Assembly: GCA_019321725.1 (NCBI GenBank) | Contig: CM033124.1 | Coordinates: forward strand, 3,472,001-3,536,000 | DNA length: 64,000 nucleotides | Reading direction: 5' to 3' | Source: Paulownia fortunei | Taxonomy: Eukaryota; Streptophyta; Magnoliopsida; Lamiales; Paulowniaceae | Part shown: positions 40,001-51,924 of the stretch, piece by piece | How the letters are laid out: the number at the start of each line of letters is the position of its first letter | Numbering within the stretch: position 1 is the first letter of the stretch | Notes under the pieces: generated by a model | Told to the model about the DNA's origin: nothing | The model's database searches: none | The model's input: only the letters and a program-made list of their open reading frames with translations | Program-made: the position numbers and the translations under genes

Positions 40001-40317
40001 TCAATGACTAATAAAGCTTATATAACTGCATGAGGTGCCTTCATAAATAAATTTGATCAGGGCCAACAGGCACTTTTGGGATAGGAAGATACAATTTTTT
40101 TTTTCCATAGAGAAGTTTGCATTGAAACTTTGAGAAGCTGACACTTCTAGGACTAAAATTGAGCAAAAGATTATTTGCAAAAAAAGAATGAATCCAAGAA
40201 AAAGAAAACTAAAATCACAGAAACCAAGTTAGACTGGTTAATTGAAGTAAGTTCCAATTCAACCTCTTCTTCTGATTGTTCACCAAAGAGATCTTGCATG
40301 ATTTGACTCCTCTTCAT
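27520..40317 (-). CDS. LEO1/VIP4: LEO1 homolog (PAF1 complex subunit, VIP4-type), at least 11 exons
   Basis: Encodes a nuclear PAF1-complex subunit that travels with RNA polymerase II and supports histone modification. In Arabidopsis VIP4 is needed for FLC expression. Exons by sequence: 40264-40317, 37882-38003, 36495-36633, 36230-36385, 35145-35318, 34394-34525, 34008-34187, 33803-33919, 33466-33501, 33159-33362, 27520-27654. Phases agree throughout, giving about 482 residues against about 625 for Arabidopsis VIP4. The N-terminus MKRSQIMQDLFGEQSEEE is the family start motif. The acidic part covers residues 19-105 (IRDIFGDFDDDEQEE). The Leo1 core spans roughly 140-320 with NIIGIDPKPFDPSTY, YVEEDFYVTD, RWRKV.NPD, ESNARFATWSDGSLQLLIGNE and SHLFLRH. 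The basic/acidic tail ends ESDEDSPPRR..MAIVYDSNEE. The segment RRHIPPSN in exon 5 departs from the usual basic K/R-I-R-L form. Exon 9 is only 36 bases and would need a GC donor, and an acidic C-terminal exon seems missing, so the 3' third of the model is less sure. The ~5.5 kb last intron holds a TRIM-like element and a long microsatellite. Confidence 0.88.
27957..28044. repeat. Compound microsatellite (AT)n(GT)n(AT)n(AG)n
   Basis: An 88-base compound dinucleotide run in the last LEO1 intron: AT, then GT broken by two TTT interruptions, then AT, then a pure AG tract. It should be highly polymorphic. The open frame read through it on the - strand is an artefact of the repeat. Confidence 0.95.
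29861..30660 (+). mobile_element. TRIM-like miniature LTR retrotransposon in a LEO1 intron
   Basis: The left LTR is about 29861-30143 (…TTAACA). A primer-binding site TGGTATGAGAGC (30144-30155) follows directly, one mismatch from the common tRNA-iMet site TGGTATCAGAGC. After only about 230 bases comes a polypurine tract AAGGGGGAA (30388-30396) and then the right LTR, starting TGTTAAAAAG at 30397 and fading out near 30660. The LTRs share ATTACAA.ATCAC, TTTTGGAGTGATTT and AATCCACTTTGTATTCT, with TATA boxes near 29993 and 30534. Similarity looks near 75-80 %, so the insertion is old. The interior has no gag or pol, which fits a TRIM or an extreme internal deletion of a Copia element. Confidence 0.75.
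30144..30155 (+). other. Primer-binding site of the TRIM-like element
   Basis: TGGTATGAGAGC lies immediately after the CA end of the left LTR. It differs by one base from the tRNA-iMet-complementary site found intact at 59868-59879. Confidence 0.7.
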
Positions 40318-41173
40318 TTCTTCCACCAATATTTTTCTCTCTAGTAAATCTTTGTTTTTGCGAGTCTACTGTTTATGTTTCTGAAAGGTAGCTAGTGAGG
40401 TGCGATATTTCTTAAGGGATTCTGTCTGCGTGTATACTACTGTGCAGTAATTAGATTGCTGGTTCTGGTTGGGGATGTGGATGTGAATGCAAATGTTATA
40501 TGTATGCGTTCATGCTGCATTATAATTTGAAGGTTTTCAAACTCAATTCATACAGTGAATGGGAATTGGTAGGTATGAGTGTGTGCTGAGTTGTAATCAT
40601 AAATAAAGCTCACGAGACAGAACATAATAACCAAGAGTGATAAATGACAGAAGATTACTGTAATTTCCTTTGGGATTACTAGAATACTTCGGGCTCATGT
40701 TTTTCTGAAGGAGTATGGGAGTAATAATTCTTTTAAGGCGAATCTTTTAGTAAGAAGGAGCATGTTCTTATGGGGAGCTGTTAGAGACAGTGGTTGAGAA
40801 TGTGAAGGAACGCGTGAACAGGGATGGGATGTGCATGTGTTCCAGGTGTGTTGTATTTGGAGTCATTCAGAACTACATTTCTAACAGTGAACTTAAAATG
40901 GATGTATGTGCATGCATTGTATGGCGAGCATAAATAAAACTGTTGAAATATTGTCAATAGTAATAGATATGGAGATATTACTGTGATATCCTTTTAAATT
41001 ACTTCAATCCTCTATCCCTGATTAAATGTTCTAATTCAAATAGTCCATTGGACATCTAATCAATACACATCACAAGGTAACTGAAATCTGAAATGCATAA
41101 ACACCCTCACCATTCACCACCCCCTTCCTTCATCACATCCAATTACTAATTTACCACCGTTCTCCCCCACATC
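40318..41173. promoter_or_regulatory. Upstream region of LEO1
   Basis: Sequence 5' of the LEO1 start codon. The part up to about 40640 aligns with 15972-16185 upstream of the pseudogene, so leader and promoter-proximal DNA were duplicated too. CT-rich stretches directly upstream of the ATG (reading the - strand, TACTAGAGAGAAAAATATTGG) could be leader. No TATA box stands out, and no other gene is seen. Confidence 0.4.
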
Positions 41174-41683
41174 TAGGGGTGTAGACGAGTCAAGAATTCA
41201 AAATTTCCGAGCTCGAGCCTGGCCCACCAACAGTCAAGCCTGTTCGAGCTCAAGCATAGCCTCAACTCATTAACGATTAGCCTATTCAAGCTCGATCTCG
41301 AGCTCACTTGGACCAAAAAAAATTATAAAGTGTTACTAATTTAAATTCAATTGTATTATTTTAAATTCTTATCATCATCTTTATCCTCTATAATGTTATT
41401 ATAATTTATCATATTAAATTAGTATAATTATAAATAAATGTATTTTAGTCATTCTACTGTAATATAGAATTATTTTGTGTTAGCATTTAATATTATTATT
41501 AATTGTGTTGCTATTACATATTATTATTATTAGAATATAAAACTATCAATATAAATTTTATATTTCAAATATAAAAAACTAAAAAAAAACTAAAAGCTCG
41601 TGAGCCTGCCATTAAGATTTCGAAAAACCAAACTTAAGCTTGAGCTCGCGAGCCAACTCGGCTTATCTTATCTTACACCACTA
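41174..41683. mobile_element. MITE-like TIR element (TAGGGGTGTA ends)
   Basis: Left end TAGGGGTGTA and right end TACACCACTA are inverted with one mismatch. Sub-terminal GCTCGAGC/CTCGCGAGC motifs are inverted around an AT-rich core of about 300 bases. The TAGGGGTG tip suggests a hAT-type origin like 5558-6379, but no clean 8-bp target duplication remains. The corresponding element at the other duplicated locus is partly lost in the gap at 3093-3192. Confidence 0.65.
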
Positions 41684-44600
41684 CTTCCAACATAATCAAA
41701 GTCGAAGAATACTATCACACGTTAATTGCCATTTTTTGGCTCATCTTACTAATTATTGTTGGTTAAGCTTGGGTATATAACATGATGATAACTGCTCATT
41801 CGATGCCCAACACATATTCACTTTGTTAGAAAAATTTATATAATGATTAAACTATGCTACTCAGAAAAGTTTGTGCAACAAATAAGAAATTCATTTGGAG
41901 AGAGGAGACAATCCAGTAAGTTTATAAACATTGCCAACACATAACTTAACAATACAAATCACATCCTTGATTTTTGATAATGTTCTAAAATATGAAGAGC
42001 AAACTTCACATATTGCATCAAACTTCATTCACTCCATTACAGACACAATCAAAAATATATTCATTAAACTCATAAAGTCATTCTTGAAATTCTTCAAGTT
42101 AGTTATTTCTTACTAATGAATTGCTAAAGCACAAGGGGTTCTAAACCCAGCGTGATTAAATTTAAGAGGTAGCAGATGTTTTAGCTCCTTGTCCTCCTTA
42201 ACACTTATTCCTCAAACTTTCAGTTGGGCTTGGTGCAAAACCAATGATCATGGTCACTTGTCAAAGGAGTTCACATACAACTATTTGGCAACTTTCATCT
42301 CTTCTAATGGTTGATTCAAGTTGTAAGAGAACAATGATATACTATCCAATTTATCTGCTCAAATTGTATCCGCAACACATGGACGACATTATGATAACAT
42401 TACATTGCTATGAAGGAAGTTCTTAGGAGAGTAACTATAGCAACAGTTTTTCAAGAAAAAACAATCAATGTAGGAAAAATTCAAACTATTTCATATAAAA
42501 CATGCATGTCATGCCACATTCCACAATTCACACCACATAATGCACACCCAATCTGCTCCTCAAACTGACAGTACTATTGGAATTTGCTCCCACACAAGCT
42601 ATTAGGACTTGGTTTAGACCACTAACAAGGATAGAGTTGGCTATTGGCCAACAGTCACGAATTTATTAGAAGCGTCCTAAGTCATTTTAAACTAATCACT
42701 TGATTCTTCCTAACTTGATAAGGGGCAAGCTACCACAAAAGGCCCTCACTCAAATGTGTCATATGGCCACATCCAATGCATGGACTACTGCACAATCACA
42801 ATTCTAAGTGATAAGACCATAAAGGTTGCTTCGATGTTACCTGTCACGACCATTGCCCAGTGAAGCAAAGCAAAAGCCACAAGCCCACAAGGCCCACACA
42901 AGTGAAACTCTGACGAGCGATGATATACACCATCAATACGAATTAAGGATTTTGTGCTGCATCTAAGTCAGCCTTATCCATATTTCTGATTTGGGACAAT
43001 ACTTTCACAATTTATTTCATGGGATTAGCTATATCTGAGTTGATTGAAATCCATGAGTGATAAAATGCTCAAGTTTCAGAACATCGATTGAACCTTGAAT
43101 TTCAGCTCATCTACACACAAAAAAAAAAAAACCAAAAAACAAAAGTTAAATAAACATTTTATACTTTTAAAATTTGTTTTAACAAGTAACAACTTCTCAA
43201 TTGTTTTGGTTGCATAACAAGGTACAAACTTAGTCCTAAGGGTAGTAGTTTGATCGATTTAGTTTGCTAACTAGAACACAACAAAGAGACAAGATAATAG
43301 GATTTCGTTTTAGCTACTAGGTGGAGAGACAACTCCAACCTCTACTCTGATATATGGTCCCATGGAAGCACAAAACTGTTAGTCTTAAGTTTCTTTTTAC
43401 AAACAACAAATAATCTTCAAAAACCCCTAACTTCAAACCATTGCTCTGTAGTTTCACTTTGTTAACGAAAACGCCCAAAGTGTCAGGAAACCAATTTCAA
43501 AAGAGTTAGAGATAAATGATTTTCATAACTTGCATGCTTGTTTGTTTTTTTTAGATAACTCGTTAAAATTTTGGCTTCACTCAAGCTTTATTTTTCGGAA
43601 GAACAAAGATGGTTAGAAAAACACTTATCCAATTTTGCCAAAAATCAAAGTACGACCAATTTAAACTTGAATACAACCGCACAAAACGATTTGGCAAAAG
43701 AAATTTCTGGAGAGACCATCAGGAGAATGGGTGTGAACAAAAGGACTTCATATCAAGTTCGCTATAAACTTCATTCTAACCTATAACTCTGAAACTTAGG
43801 TGGTTATTCCTATTCATATTCATTGATTATATGAGGAACATATCACCTAAAAGAAGAATCAAGCTTATGGACTATATCATACTTGTATGTTCTACAGCAG
43901 CATAAAACTCTACGAAGGGAAATCAGATTATCATTTATGCTATAATGGTTTCGCGATTAAATTGTTTTCTTAGCTTGTCGTAATAAAGATGGAAAAAATG
44001 GGCTAAAAAGCTCTCCTTTTAAACTAAAAATCAAAGAACTAAGGAAGACTTAGATACGTTAGTGAAACCAGAGCTTAACTACTGACTAAGGTCATGAAGA
44101 AAATGCTTCATACTATCAGAAGGTGCGAATGATGGGACAAATGGTTCAAACAAACTAAGCACGGCAAATCTATTTACTGGCATTTAGCATATCATATTGT
44201 GCCCCAGATCCTGGATGGCCTTCATCTCAAGTTAGATGGAACATATGCATTCCCTGTTGCCTATTGCTTACCTCTGCCTCCACTTGTTAATGCCTTACTA
44301 AACCTTGTTTTTACTGTGTTGTTTTTGAGGAGAAGCCATAAGAATGTGACAACAAAGTATAAGAAATAACTATTTGCTCCATTAATGCATTCTTATTTAA
44401 TTTTTTTTAATTAATTCTTTAACAACTCAAATTTCTCTCAGATCTTGTTCACTGGTTATTTCCTTGTAACACTTTCAGCAGTTTTATCAAAAAAGAAAAA
44501 AAGTGAGATATGGGGAGCAATGTACTTGATATAAATGTGTTTCATCATGGAGTTCTTCTTAAAGAAGAAATGGTTTGAATAATGCTGCTAGTTTAAAGGG

Positions 44601-46104
44601 ATATTCTGGACAATAATTTTCCCTAAAATCGATATTAAACAGGTTGCATGCCATTTATGAACCAATCCAGCCCAATTCCTAAAGAGAGGCTCTCATTGTC
44701 ATTCTAAGTTCATAATTTTGAAAATTACAGACTAAATATTTCACGTTGATAACCAACTAGATTAAATTTGTCAACCCCTAAGTTATGGAACCAAAAGTTC
44801 AATTTATGCCTCTCATTTGTGATGCATGAAAGTCCAAACCCATTTTTTTACTTATGATAAATTGTAACACTTCCTAGCGCAAACTCATTTTGCTGTTCCT
44901 CATACATTTACCAGCTCACTCATAAAAGCAGTTTCTCAGAGGAACTTTGCACTATGATAATTGTTGTCCACAACAACTGTAGCACGACTTACATTTCACT
45001 CTAGCAACCAGCAATTTATGTCTTTTCTCAAAATATACTGTAACACTGATCAAAACACTATCATGCAATAAATGAAGAAAAAAATAAAAGCATTTAACCA
45101 TATTTTCATCCATCTGAAGTATGGAAATTTTCCAGACAATGAAATAACCAAAAAAAAAAAAAACACTAAAAGGAACCAAAGAAATGCCTAGCAAACTACA
45201 AAAGAAAAAGAAAAAAAGAAGAAGAAGAAACTCTTACTAACAAAAAGGAGGTAAATATATTAGCAGAATGTTTATGGAACCAGTAAAGAATTACTCGAGA
45301 AACATTCAGTAGCAACAAGGCAAAATAGAATCTTGAAATGAAATTCAGAAACTACAAGCAGAAAGCAACGAGTCAATCAAGAAAATTGGACCCCAAATAA
45401 AATAAACAACATCAACCATCAAAACCATCATCATTCAAGAATGCAAATCCCACCAAAATTCTTTCTAAAATAAGGAAAGGAACAAGACTATAAAATAAAC
45501 AAATGGGCCAGTGAAAGAAGCAAACATACCTATGGAGGACGCAAGAACAGATGAGATATCTGAGAACACGTGAGGTGGGTTCTCTTTTAGAGTGTGGAAA
45601 ATGGGTTTGGTCTTACTGTTACAATAAAATTAATTTCCCGTATTCCACCATTGCCACTGGGTTGTGAGAGTACAAAAGACTAATTTCAGAGTATCAATAA
45701 CATTTCCCCTGAATCTTTAAACAGAATCAGATGAAGGGATGAAAAGACGTAATAATTTAAAGTACCTATGCATCATCTAGCACTCAGTCCCCCTCAAAAC
45801 CATGCCTCAGTAACATGCATTCAAAAGGGGGCTTTGATCAAGAGAGGCTTATTTGCATTTACCTTGTTTGTGGTTAAAGCTTTCGAATATAGGGAGGTTT
45901 TTATCCTTGCCAAAATACATTTTGCATGCTATTTTTTTTTTTCATTTAAGATTTTTTTACGTTATGTTAGGATTTATTTTGTCAATATAATTTTTGTTTT
46001 TCAAATTGAAAACGTACTTGTTTTGACATATTTTTGTGGAAATATTTTCAAAAAAATAATCATATTTTTAATCTCTACGCTATAATTTTTAAAGTTTACA
46101 CCCA

Positions 46105-46532
46105 TGTTTTCAAAATCGAATTCAACCGACTAATTCAATCGATCCAACTAGAAACTTGATTTCGGTTCGATTTAATTAGGCACATAAAATTGTTTAACCG
46201 GTCAAAACTCGATCAAAGTAGCCAAAATCAATTTGACTGGTTTTCATCTTTCTTTTTTTTTTTCAAATTTAAATTTGATATTTTATTATATTTATGTGGC
46301 TATTTGAATTTTGTATTTTGTTATATTTTTTTAAATAATTATTTATCTTTTTTTTATATTTAAAATGTATTACATAACAATTAGTTTATAATATTATTAT
46401 TTTATATAATATAATAAAAAAATATGATCAATTTTTATTAGATCGATCCGACCAATGATTAAACCGATCCGACAGGTTGAACCGCTAATCAATAGAAAGA
46501 GCGATTTAATTATCAATCTAATTATGAAAACA
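46105..46532. mobile_element. MITE-like TIR element (TGTTTTCA ends)
   Basis: Left end TGTTTTCAAAAT and right end ATTATGAAAACA are inverted with one mismatch. Inside, motifs such as TCGATCCAACTAG, AACCGGTCAAA and GATCGATCCGACC lie in inverted arrangement around an AT-rich core. No transposase is present and no clear target duplication was found. Confidence 0.6.
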
Positions 46533-46823
46533 CTTATTTATACCTACTATTAAAAGGCCAACACGGTGTTTTCAAAAATCACTCTATATTTTATAATTGA
46601 AATGAGTATTAAATATACTTTTCCAAAATATAGTATTCAATCAACCTATCAACTTAATTGATCAAATTTTACACTCGTCCTAAATACATTTTCATTTCTA
46701 CACAATCCTAATAAACCTTCTCAAAATAATTTCAAAAAATATTTCTCAAAAATGATAATAGAATAGAGCCTTAAAGTTTTATTTAAAGACCAACATTTCA
46801 TAATCTAATATGTATGGATATGC

Positions 46824-46865
<42 letters not shown>
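46824..46865. repeat. (AT)n(GT)n microsatellite
   Basis: An AT run directly followed by an uninterrupted TG/GT run; likely polymorphic. Confidence 0.95.
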
Positions 46866-47397
46866 TGGAAAATAATCTAAGATTTTTATAAAATTTGATT
46901 GACAGTCATTTTTAAAATGAAAATATGAAAAGATTTAAAATCATAAACTAAGTGTTTTTGAAATTCTCTTCAGTTGTATACAAAATATTGTATTACTTTA
47001 GTGCATGATAAATAAGTTAATTTACATTCACCTCTATTAAAATTTGAATTTTTTAACAAAACCCTTCTTGGAGGCAGATCTCCCCACTATTAAATACCAA
47101 AAAATCCCACACTTAATATATAAGAAAACAATAGATCAGAAAAATTAATAGAGAGTTGTTTATTACAATAAAATTTTAACAAAGTGAGAAACAAAATTTA
47201 AACTTTGAAACCTTCGTTAATTGTACACAAAACATAGTAGTTTAAAGTAATAGGAGATTATAGTTTTTAAAATGAAAGGTGAGAAAAAAAATATTATTTT
47301 AATATCACCTTCAACAGTATACATAATCTTGATCAGAATCAAGAGTGAGACCAAGTTGAAAGTTACCTTGTTTAATAATTGAAGAGAATATACTAAT

Positions 47398-47453
47398 ATT
47401 CAACAATATACAGAATATTGATTAGATTCAACAATATACGGAATATTGATTAG
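47398..47453. repeat. 28-bp tandem duplication
   Basis: Two units of ATTCAACAATATAC(A/G)GAATATTGATTAG differ at one base. A longer ~118-base duplication surrounds them, because the GTGAGACCAAGTTGAA-type sequence near 47344 recurs as GTGGGACGAAGTTGAA near 47462. Confidence 0.9.
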
Positions 47454-47647
47454 AATTAAAAGTGGGACGAAGTTGAAATTTACCTTATTTAATAATTAAA
47501 GACTAATCTTAATTTGAAAAAAATAATGCATATAAATAAAAGAAATTCTTATTTATTTTAAATATAGAAAATCTCAAAATTGAAGTGTGTCATATCTCTT
47601 AAAATAGAGGATTTTTTTTTGTTTAAATTCAAACCCTAAATATGGAG

Positions 47648-47747
47648 NNNNNNNNNNNNNNNNNNNNNNNNNNNNNNNNNNNNNNNNNNNNNNNNNNNNN
47701 NNNNNNNNNNNNNNNNNNNNNNNNNNNNNNNNNNNNNNNNNNNNNNN
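47648..47747. other. Assembly gap (100 N)
   Basis: Exactly 100 unknown bases. It lies at the outer end of the second duplicated block and inside the LTR of the following Gypsy-like remnant. Confidence 0.98.
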
Positions 47748-48813
47748 AAAATAAAATTTATAAATATATAATAAAAGTAGAAAAGACTAAAAATAGAAGA
47801 TAAACTAGATAATACTTTTTTATTACTACTAGAAAATTATTAGAAAACTTACATTACTAGAAAATATACATTACTACTAAAAAACTTAGCCTAAAGAAAC
47901 CCTCTACCTCCCCACTCTTACAAGCTTAATTCATGACCTATTTATAGTACTTGGAGTATGCTAGAGGCCAAACATATAATACAGGAGTTAATCAAGTGGT
48001 TGCTAGTTGTCAAGAATTGGTAAGTTGTTACACCAAATCCTCTAAATTTTCACCTACTTGATTGAATTTCATTTTTAGGTCAGATATAGCCATATTTTGA
48101 TGATGAGTCAAGAAAAAAGTTGTAGATATTTCAGTGGGATATATTTTCATATATCATTTACCAAATTTGGTTGCCAGATATGAGAGATATGGCCAAATTA
48201 GCGAATCATGTCTAAGAGTCATCTTTTAACATCAACAACACATTACAACATTATTTTTACTATTTTGACATATTTTTTCACCATTTATCTTTATAAAACT
48301 TGTTTATTTACCTCTTGTGTATAACATATTCAAATTTTATCCCAAAATCAATTTGGGTCTAAGCGATATGATCCAATTGGGAAAATAAGTCAAGATTGGA
48401 CTGAACTCTAATCTAAATTTTTAGTGATCTATTTTTTACAATAATTTGGACGAATTTCTACTATAATCAAAATTGAATTAGATTGAGCTTTCAACATAAA
48501 AATTGTATCTCTATCTCTTGCCTTTCAAATGAAGTATGATTTAGGTTTATAGGGCTTTTGATCATAAAATTATGCCTAAAATACAAAAACTACACAAGTC
48601 TAGAAACATGTTTCTTTTGATTCAATGAAATATTCTCTTCCAACTTGCTCATGACAAGTGTTGTCTTCTTCAATTTTATTTAAGCTCTTTTTATATTTTT
48701 TTGTTCATTAATTTTCTAACACAAAATATTAATAAAAGAATAATATTAATAAGAATAAAGCAAGGAAAGTATAAAGGATTTGATACAAAAATATGTCAAA
48801 ATATGCACTTATC
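47748..48813 (-). mobile_element. Gypsy-like LTR, truncated by the gap
   Basis: Read on the - strand this begins with GATAAGTGCATATTTTG and includes a TATA box (CTATAAATA, 47939-47947) and an AATAAAAAAG poly(A)-like stretch near 47815. This layout, and the preceding GCTCGAGGATGAGCAAGG block at about 48825-48845, is typical of the 3' end of plant Gypsy elements of the Tat/Ogre or Athila kind. The far end is lost in the gap and no second LTR is seen. Confidence 0.6.
47939..47947 (-). promoter_or_regulatory. TATA box inside the Gypsy-like LTR
   Basis: CTATAAATA on the - strand, followed by a GC-richer, transcript-start-like region. This is the expected position of an LTR promoter. Confidence 0.5.
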
Positions 48814-50420
48814 GAATTTTTCCTTGCTCATCCTCGAGCAAGCCTAGAACAAACCTAGACTAATCCACTTTTATAGAAAATTACAATTGCATTTAATATA
48901 TGTAACAAGCCTTTAAACCTCCTAGGTGGCCCATAGAGGACGAGTTATAGTCTCGTGAGGGTTTCCAGCAATAATACCCATAAATACCTATGATAAGTAT
49001 CTTCCAACTATTATTCTCAGCAAACAACATAATATGGAAATGAAATCAAACAAGTGTTGAATTTAACTCTTAGTCATTGAAAAGTTAATATATTTCCACA
49101 ATAAGCATACTCAAGTATGTGTGTGTACTATACATGTTTCAAACAAGTGAATTCTCATAGAACCTGACAAAAACCATCACCCAATCTCTAATGGAAGAGT
49201 TAAATAGCTTAGACTCTTCCATTGGTACAAATCTCCACTACATTGAAGGTACCACAAGAAATCAAAAGATTTTCAACAGAGGTTGTATTGTGGCCAAAAG
49301 CTAGTGATATGACTAGGAAATAAAAGGATAAGTTGCAACAAAAGTTCTAAAAATTTCACAGAATTAGAGATATAGAGTTTATCCATGAAAAATTCTCAAA
49401 CTCCACAAATTTCAACACCGGGGTCTATTGTTATTGAATTGGACCTCTCTTCATCATTTTTATTCATCTTGCAACACCCCATTTTTAGTTGCAACTCGTA
49501 ATATTTTTAGCACTTTATAATTTTTCTCTTTTTCTTTTTGTTTTCTTTTTTTTTTTTTTTGATTTTTTTAAAGAAATTCCCCCATACTTATCTTCTATTC
49601 CAACCTAAATTTCTTATGCAAGCTCACCCTATTAATGGAATATCTCTTAAACTCCAAATTATTTTTAGAACAAGAGTTAGATAATAGTGTATTTAGGCTA
49701 GGAAAAAAAATATTGTTACCACAAAAAATATTTATTTATTGAAAGGCTCAAAATGACTCACAAGGGGCATGTTCACTTGGAACATCACATGAAGAACAAG
49801 CTGATTTGGCAATGATGCTAGAAAGTCTAATGCTTTAATCATTTTTCAAGTGGTGCTCTACCAATCGTTCACCTCGATAGACCAAAAGAAAAAGTTCTAA
49901 TATTCAATCCCTACATGTTGAAAATTCAAATGATGATTAGAGAGAGGGCATAAGAACTTCATATTTTGACATGCTTGTCTTCACATTGAATAACATAATT
50001 ATTTGTGCAAAAAGTTTGAGTATAATTATCGAAAAAATATATTAACCAAATAACAACATCAAAGTCCAAAACAACATCAATCATCAACCAAAACACATTA
50101 TTCGTACTTAATTTTAATCAATGAAGTTGGAAAAACCTCTACGACTAAAAAAAAAATTGATAATTCACAAAGTTTTGTTAAAAACTTCACAAATTTACCG
50201 TGTTATGCAAAACAAATAGGTGTGAAGTATTACAATTACTCTTTACTCTGCCACATTTTTTTATGGTTTCAACGGATCTAGAAGAAATCATGTTTCAATT
50301 TTTTTTTAAGAAAATACTAAAAAAACACACATTGAACACATAAGTCATGATATCAACTATCCCTTCCCCCAACCTAATTGAGACATTGTCCCCAATGTTG
50401 AAAATAGATAGGAAAGTAGA
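48814..50420 (-). mobile_element. 3' non-coding interior of a Gypsy-like element
   Basis: Preceding the LTR on the - strand are TTGGGGACAATGTCTCAA and AGGTTGGGGGAAGG at about 50350-50400, and long A/T homopolymers at 49547-49560. A GAGGATGAGCAAGG motif lies just before the LTR. The phrase 'GGGGACAATGT…GGTTGGGGG' is common in the untranslated tail after pol in plant Gypsy elements. No gag or pol coding sequence remains. Confidence 0.5.
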
Positions 50421-50518
50421 GTTTAAAAAATATCACCTGAAATGTGGCTTATTGAAAAAAAATAAAGTTAAAACAACATAAAACACACACTATTAGATGA
50501 AATTAGTAATAATAAGTA

Positions 50519-51170
50519 TCAGAGACTGAGAGTTAAATTCATTTTGTATTTTTTACCATTGTTTCTATTGGACCAATCCACACAAGCCAAGGCTGGATTA
50601 GGTTTTGGCACATATGTTAAAAGTTGATCAATCAATTGGTCAGGTGTCGGAGTAGAAATGAGGATTTTTCTCACAGATGGTGAAATAAAATACTTTTCCA
50701 CAACATAATCTATAAAAGATAGCAAACCATCATAAAAACTATTAACATTAAGAATACCTACATGTTTTTTATGAATGTTGAGTTGTGCTCAAGAGACAAC
50801 TTGGAATAATTCCTCTAATATATCAAAACTACCAAGTAGAATGATGAATGCATCTGCATTGTTTAACATGTTAGGTATTTTGTCTTAAATATGTGACACT
50901 TTTAGCTCATCTTCGATGGTCATAACTGTGATATTCTGTACTGTTAAAGGTTTTGGAATAACTCCCAAAACTTTGACTCCTTTTACATGAGCAGAAGTGA
51001 AAACACTTCCCATTAACCCTAGTCTGCCTTCCCCATACACTAAATGATTTTTTCTTTCTACTAAAATTTTACCAAGGTTATTGGCTGCCTCCTATAAGCT
51101 CATCATTTGTTTCTGAATTGGATCCACAAAAGACACAAATGCAGTTGATATTTGCGAGTGGAAGAGACAT
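50519..51170 (-). pseudogene. LOG-like cytokinin riboside 5'-monophosphate phosphoribohydrolase pseudogene, intronless
   Basis: Functional LOG enzymes release active cytokinin bases from nucleotides in the cytosol. From the ATG at 51170 the - strand reads CICVFCGSNS (family start CVFCGSS), then after a 1-base shift near 51085 EAANNLGKILVERKNHLVYG, GEGRLGLMGSV, VLGVIPKPLT, ADAFI, TLEE-like ILEELFQVVS, AQLNIHKK.VGILNV, YDGLLSFID and FISPS.RKIL. Two in-frame stops replace codons after VSHI (about 50886) and VVS (about 50729). The LOG signature PGGYGTLEE is degraded to LLGSFDILEE, and the GGGS.GLMG loop to GEGRLGLMG. LOG genes normally have several introns; the unbroken alignment suggests a retrocopy or a transcript captured by a retroelement. 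No poly(A) tail is evident. Confidence 0.8.
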
Positions 51171-51924
51171 TTATTTTTTTATTTTTTTATTTTTTTAATG
51201 TGATTGTGCAAAATAGAGTATAGCTATTTATTGAAGTGTGAATAGGAAATGCATTTATTGTACATCATTTTCTTTTGTTAGAAATATTGAAAATAAGGAC
51301 ACACAAAATTTAAAAATTACCTACTGACACATGAATGTATATGTAGTTGTGATTGTGGCTCATATCTTCATTTGATTTTACGTCCAGTAATGACTTTAAG
51401 TCCATGTAGCACATTTGTGATAAATTTTTATTTTTTTTGCCCTTCGTTTTTTTTGAATATTTGTTTTTACCAAAACCAAACATATATCTAGTAAGCAAAT
51501 CTGGAAACTCATGTGAAAACTTACCTACTCTTACCTTTACTTCAATTATCCATCATATTACCTAAGCATCCTTAATCTTTTAATCCTGGTTTCATAATTT
51601 TTTAAAATTACATTTTTAGGAAGAAAAAAAAATTGTTTTTTAAGAGTTAGAAGAATGTCACCCATTTTGAAAAGAACAAGAAGAAAGAATGAGAAAAATA
51701 GAAAAACTTTGTACAGAGATTCTAGTTGTTTGGAAAACTGATAAGTCCGACTTTAATAGGCACAGAGTACCGTTATCCGCCACTTTAATTAGAAAAAGAA
51801 AAAAAAAAAGAAAGAACGCCTTCAAAATAAATAAAGTCAGAGAAAATAAGTATATATATACAACACTAAGCATAACAAATATTAGAAAGAAAATAAATTT
51901 CCTTTTATGAAAATTAATTTTCTA
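51171..51924. other. Unassigned AT-rich spacer
   Basis: Begins with a TTTATTTTTTTATTTTTTTATT run directly upstream of the LOG relic. No gene seen. Short reading frames at 51689-51910 and 51658-51873 are low-complexity. Confidence 0.5.

Larger units (their letters stand above)
41690..47640. repeat. Segmental duplication, copy 2 (non-coding block matching 3.3-10.7 kb)
   Basis: Collinear with 3293-10700 in the same orientation. Compared with copy 1 it lacks the hAT-like element but carries the 46105-46532 TIR element and the 47398-47453 tandem repeat. No reading frame is shared intact with copy 1, so I see no coding gene. It starts just beyond the LEO1 upstream region and ends at the second assembly gap. 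Confidence 0.75.
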
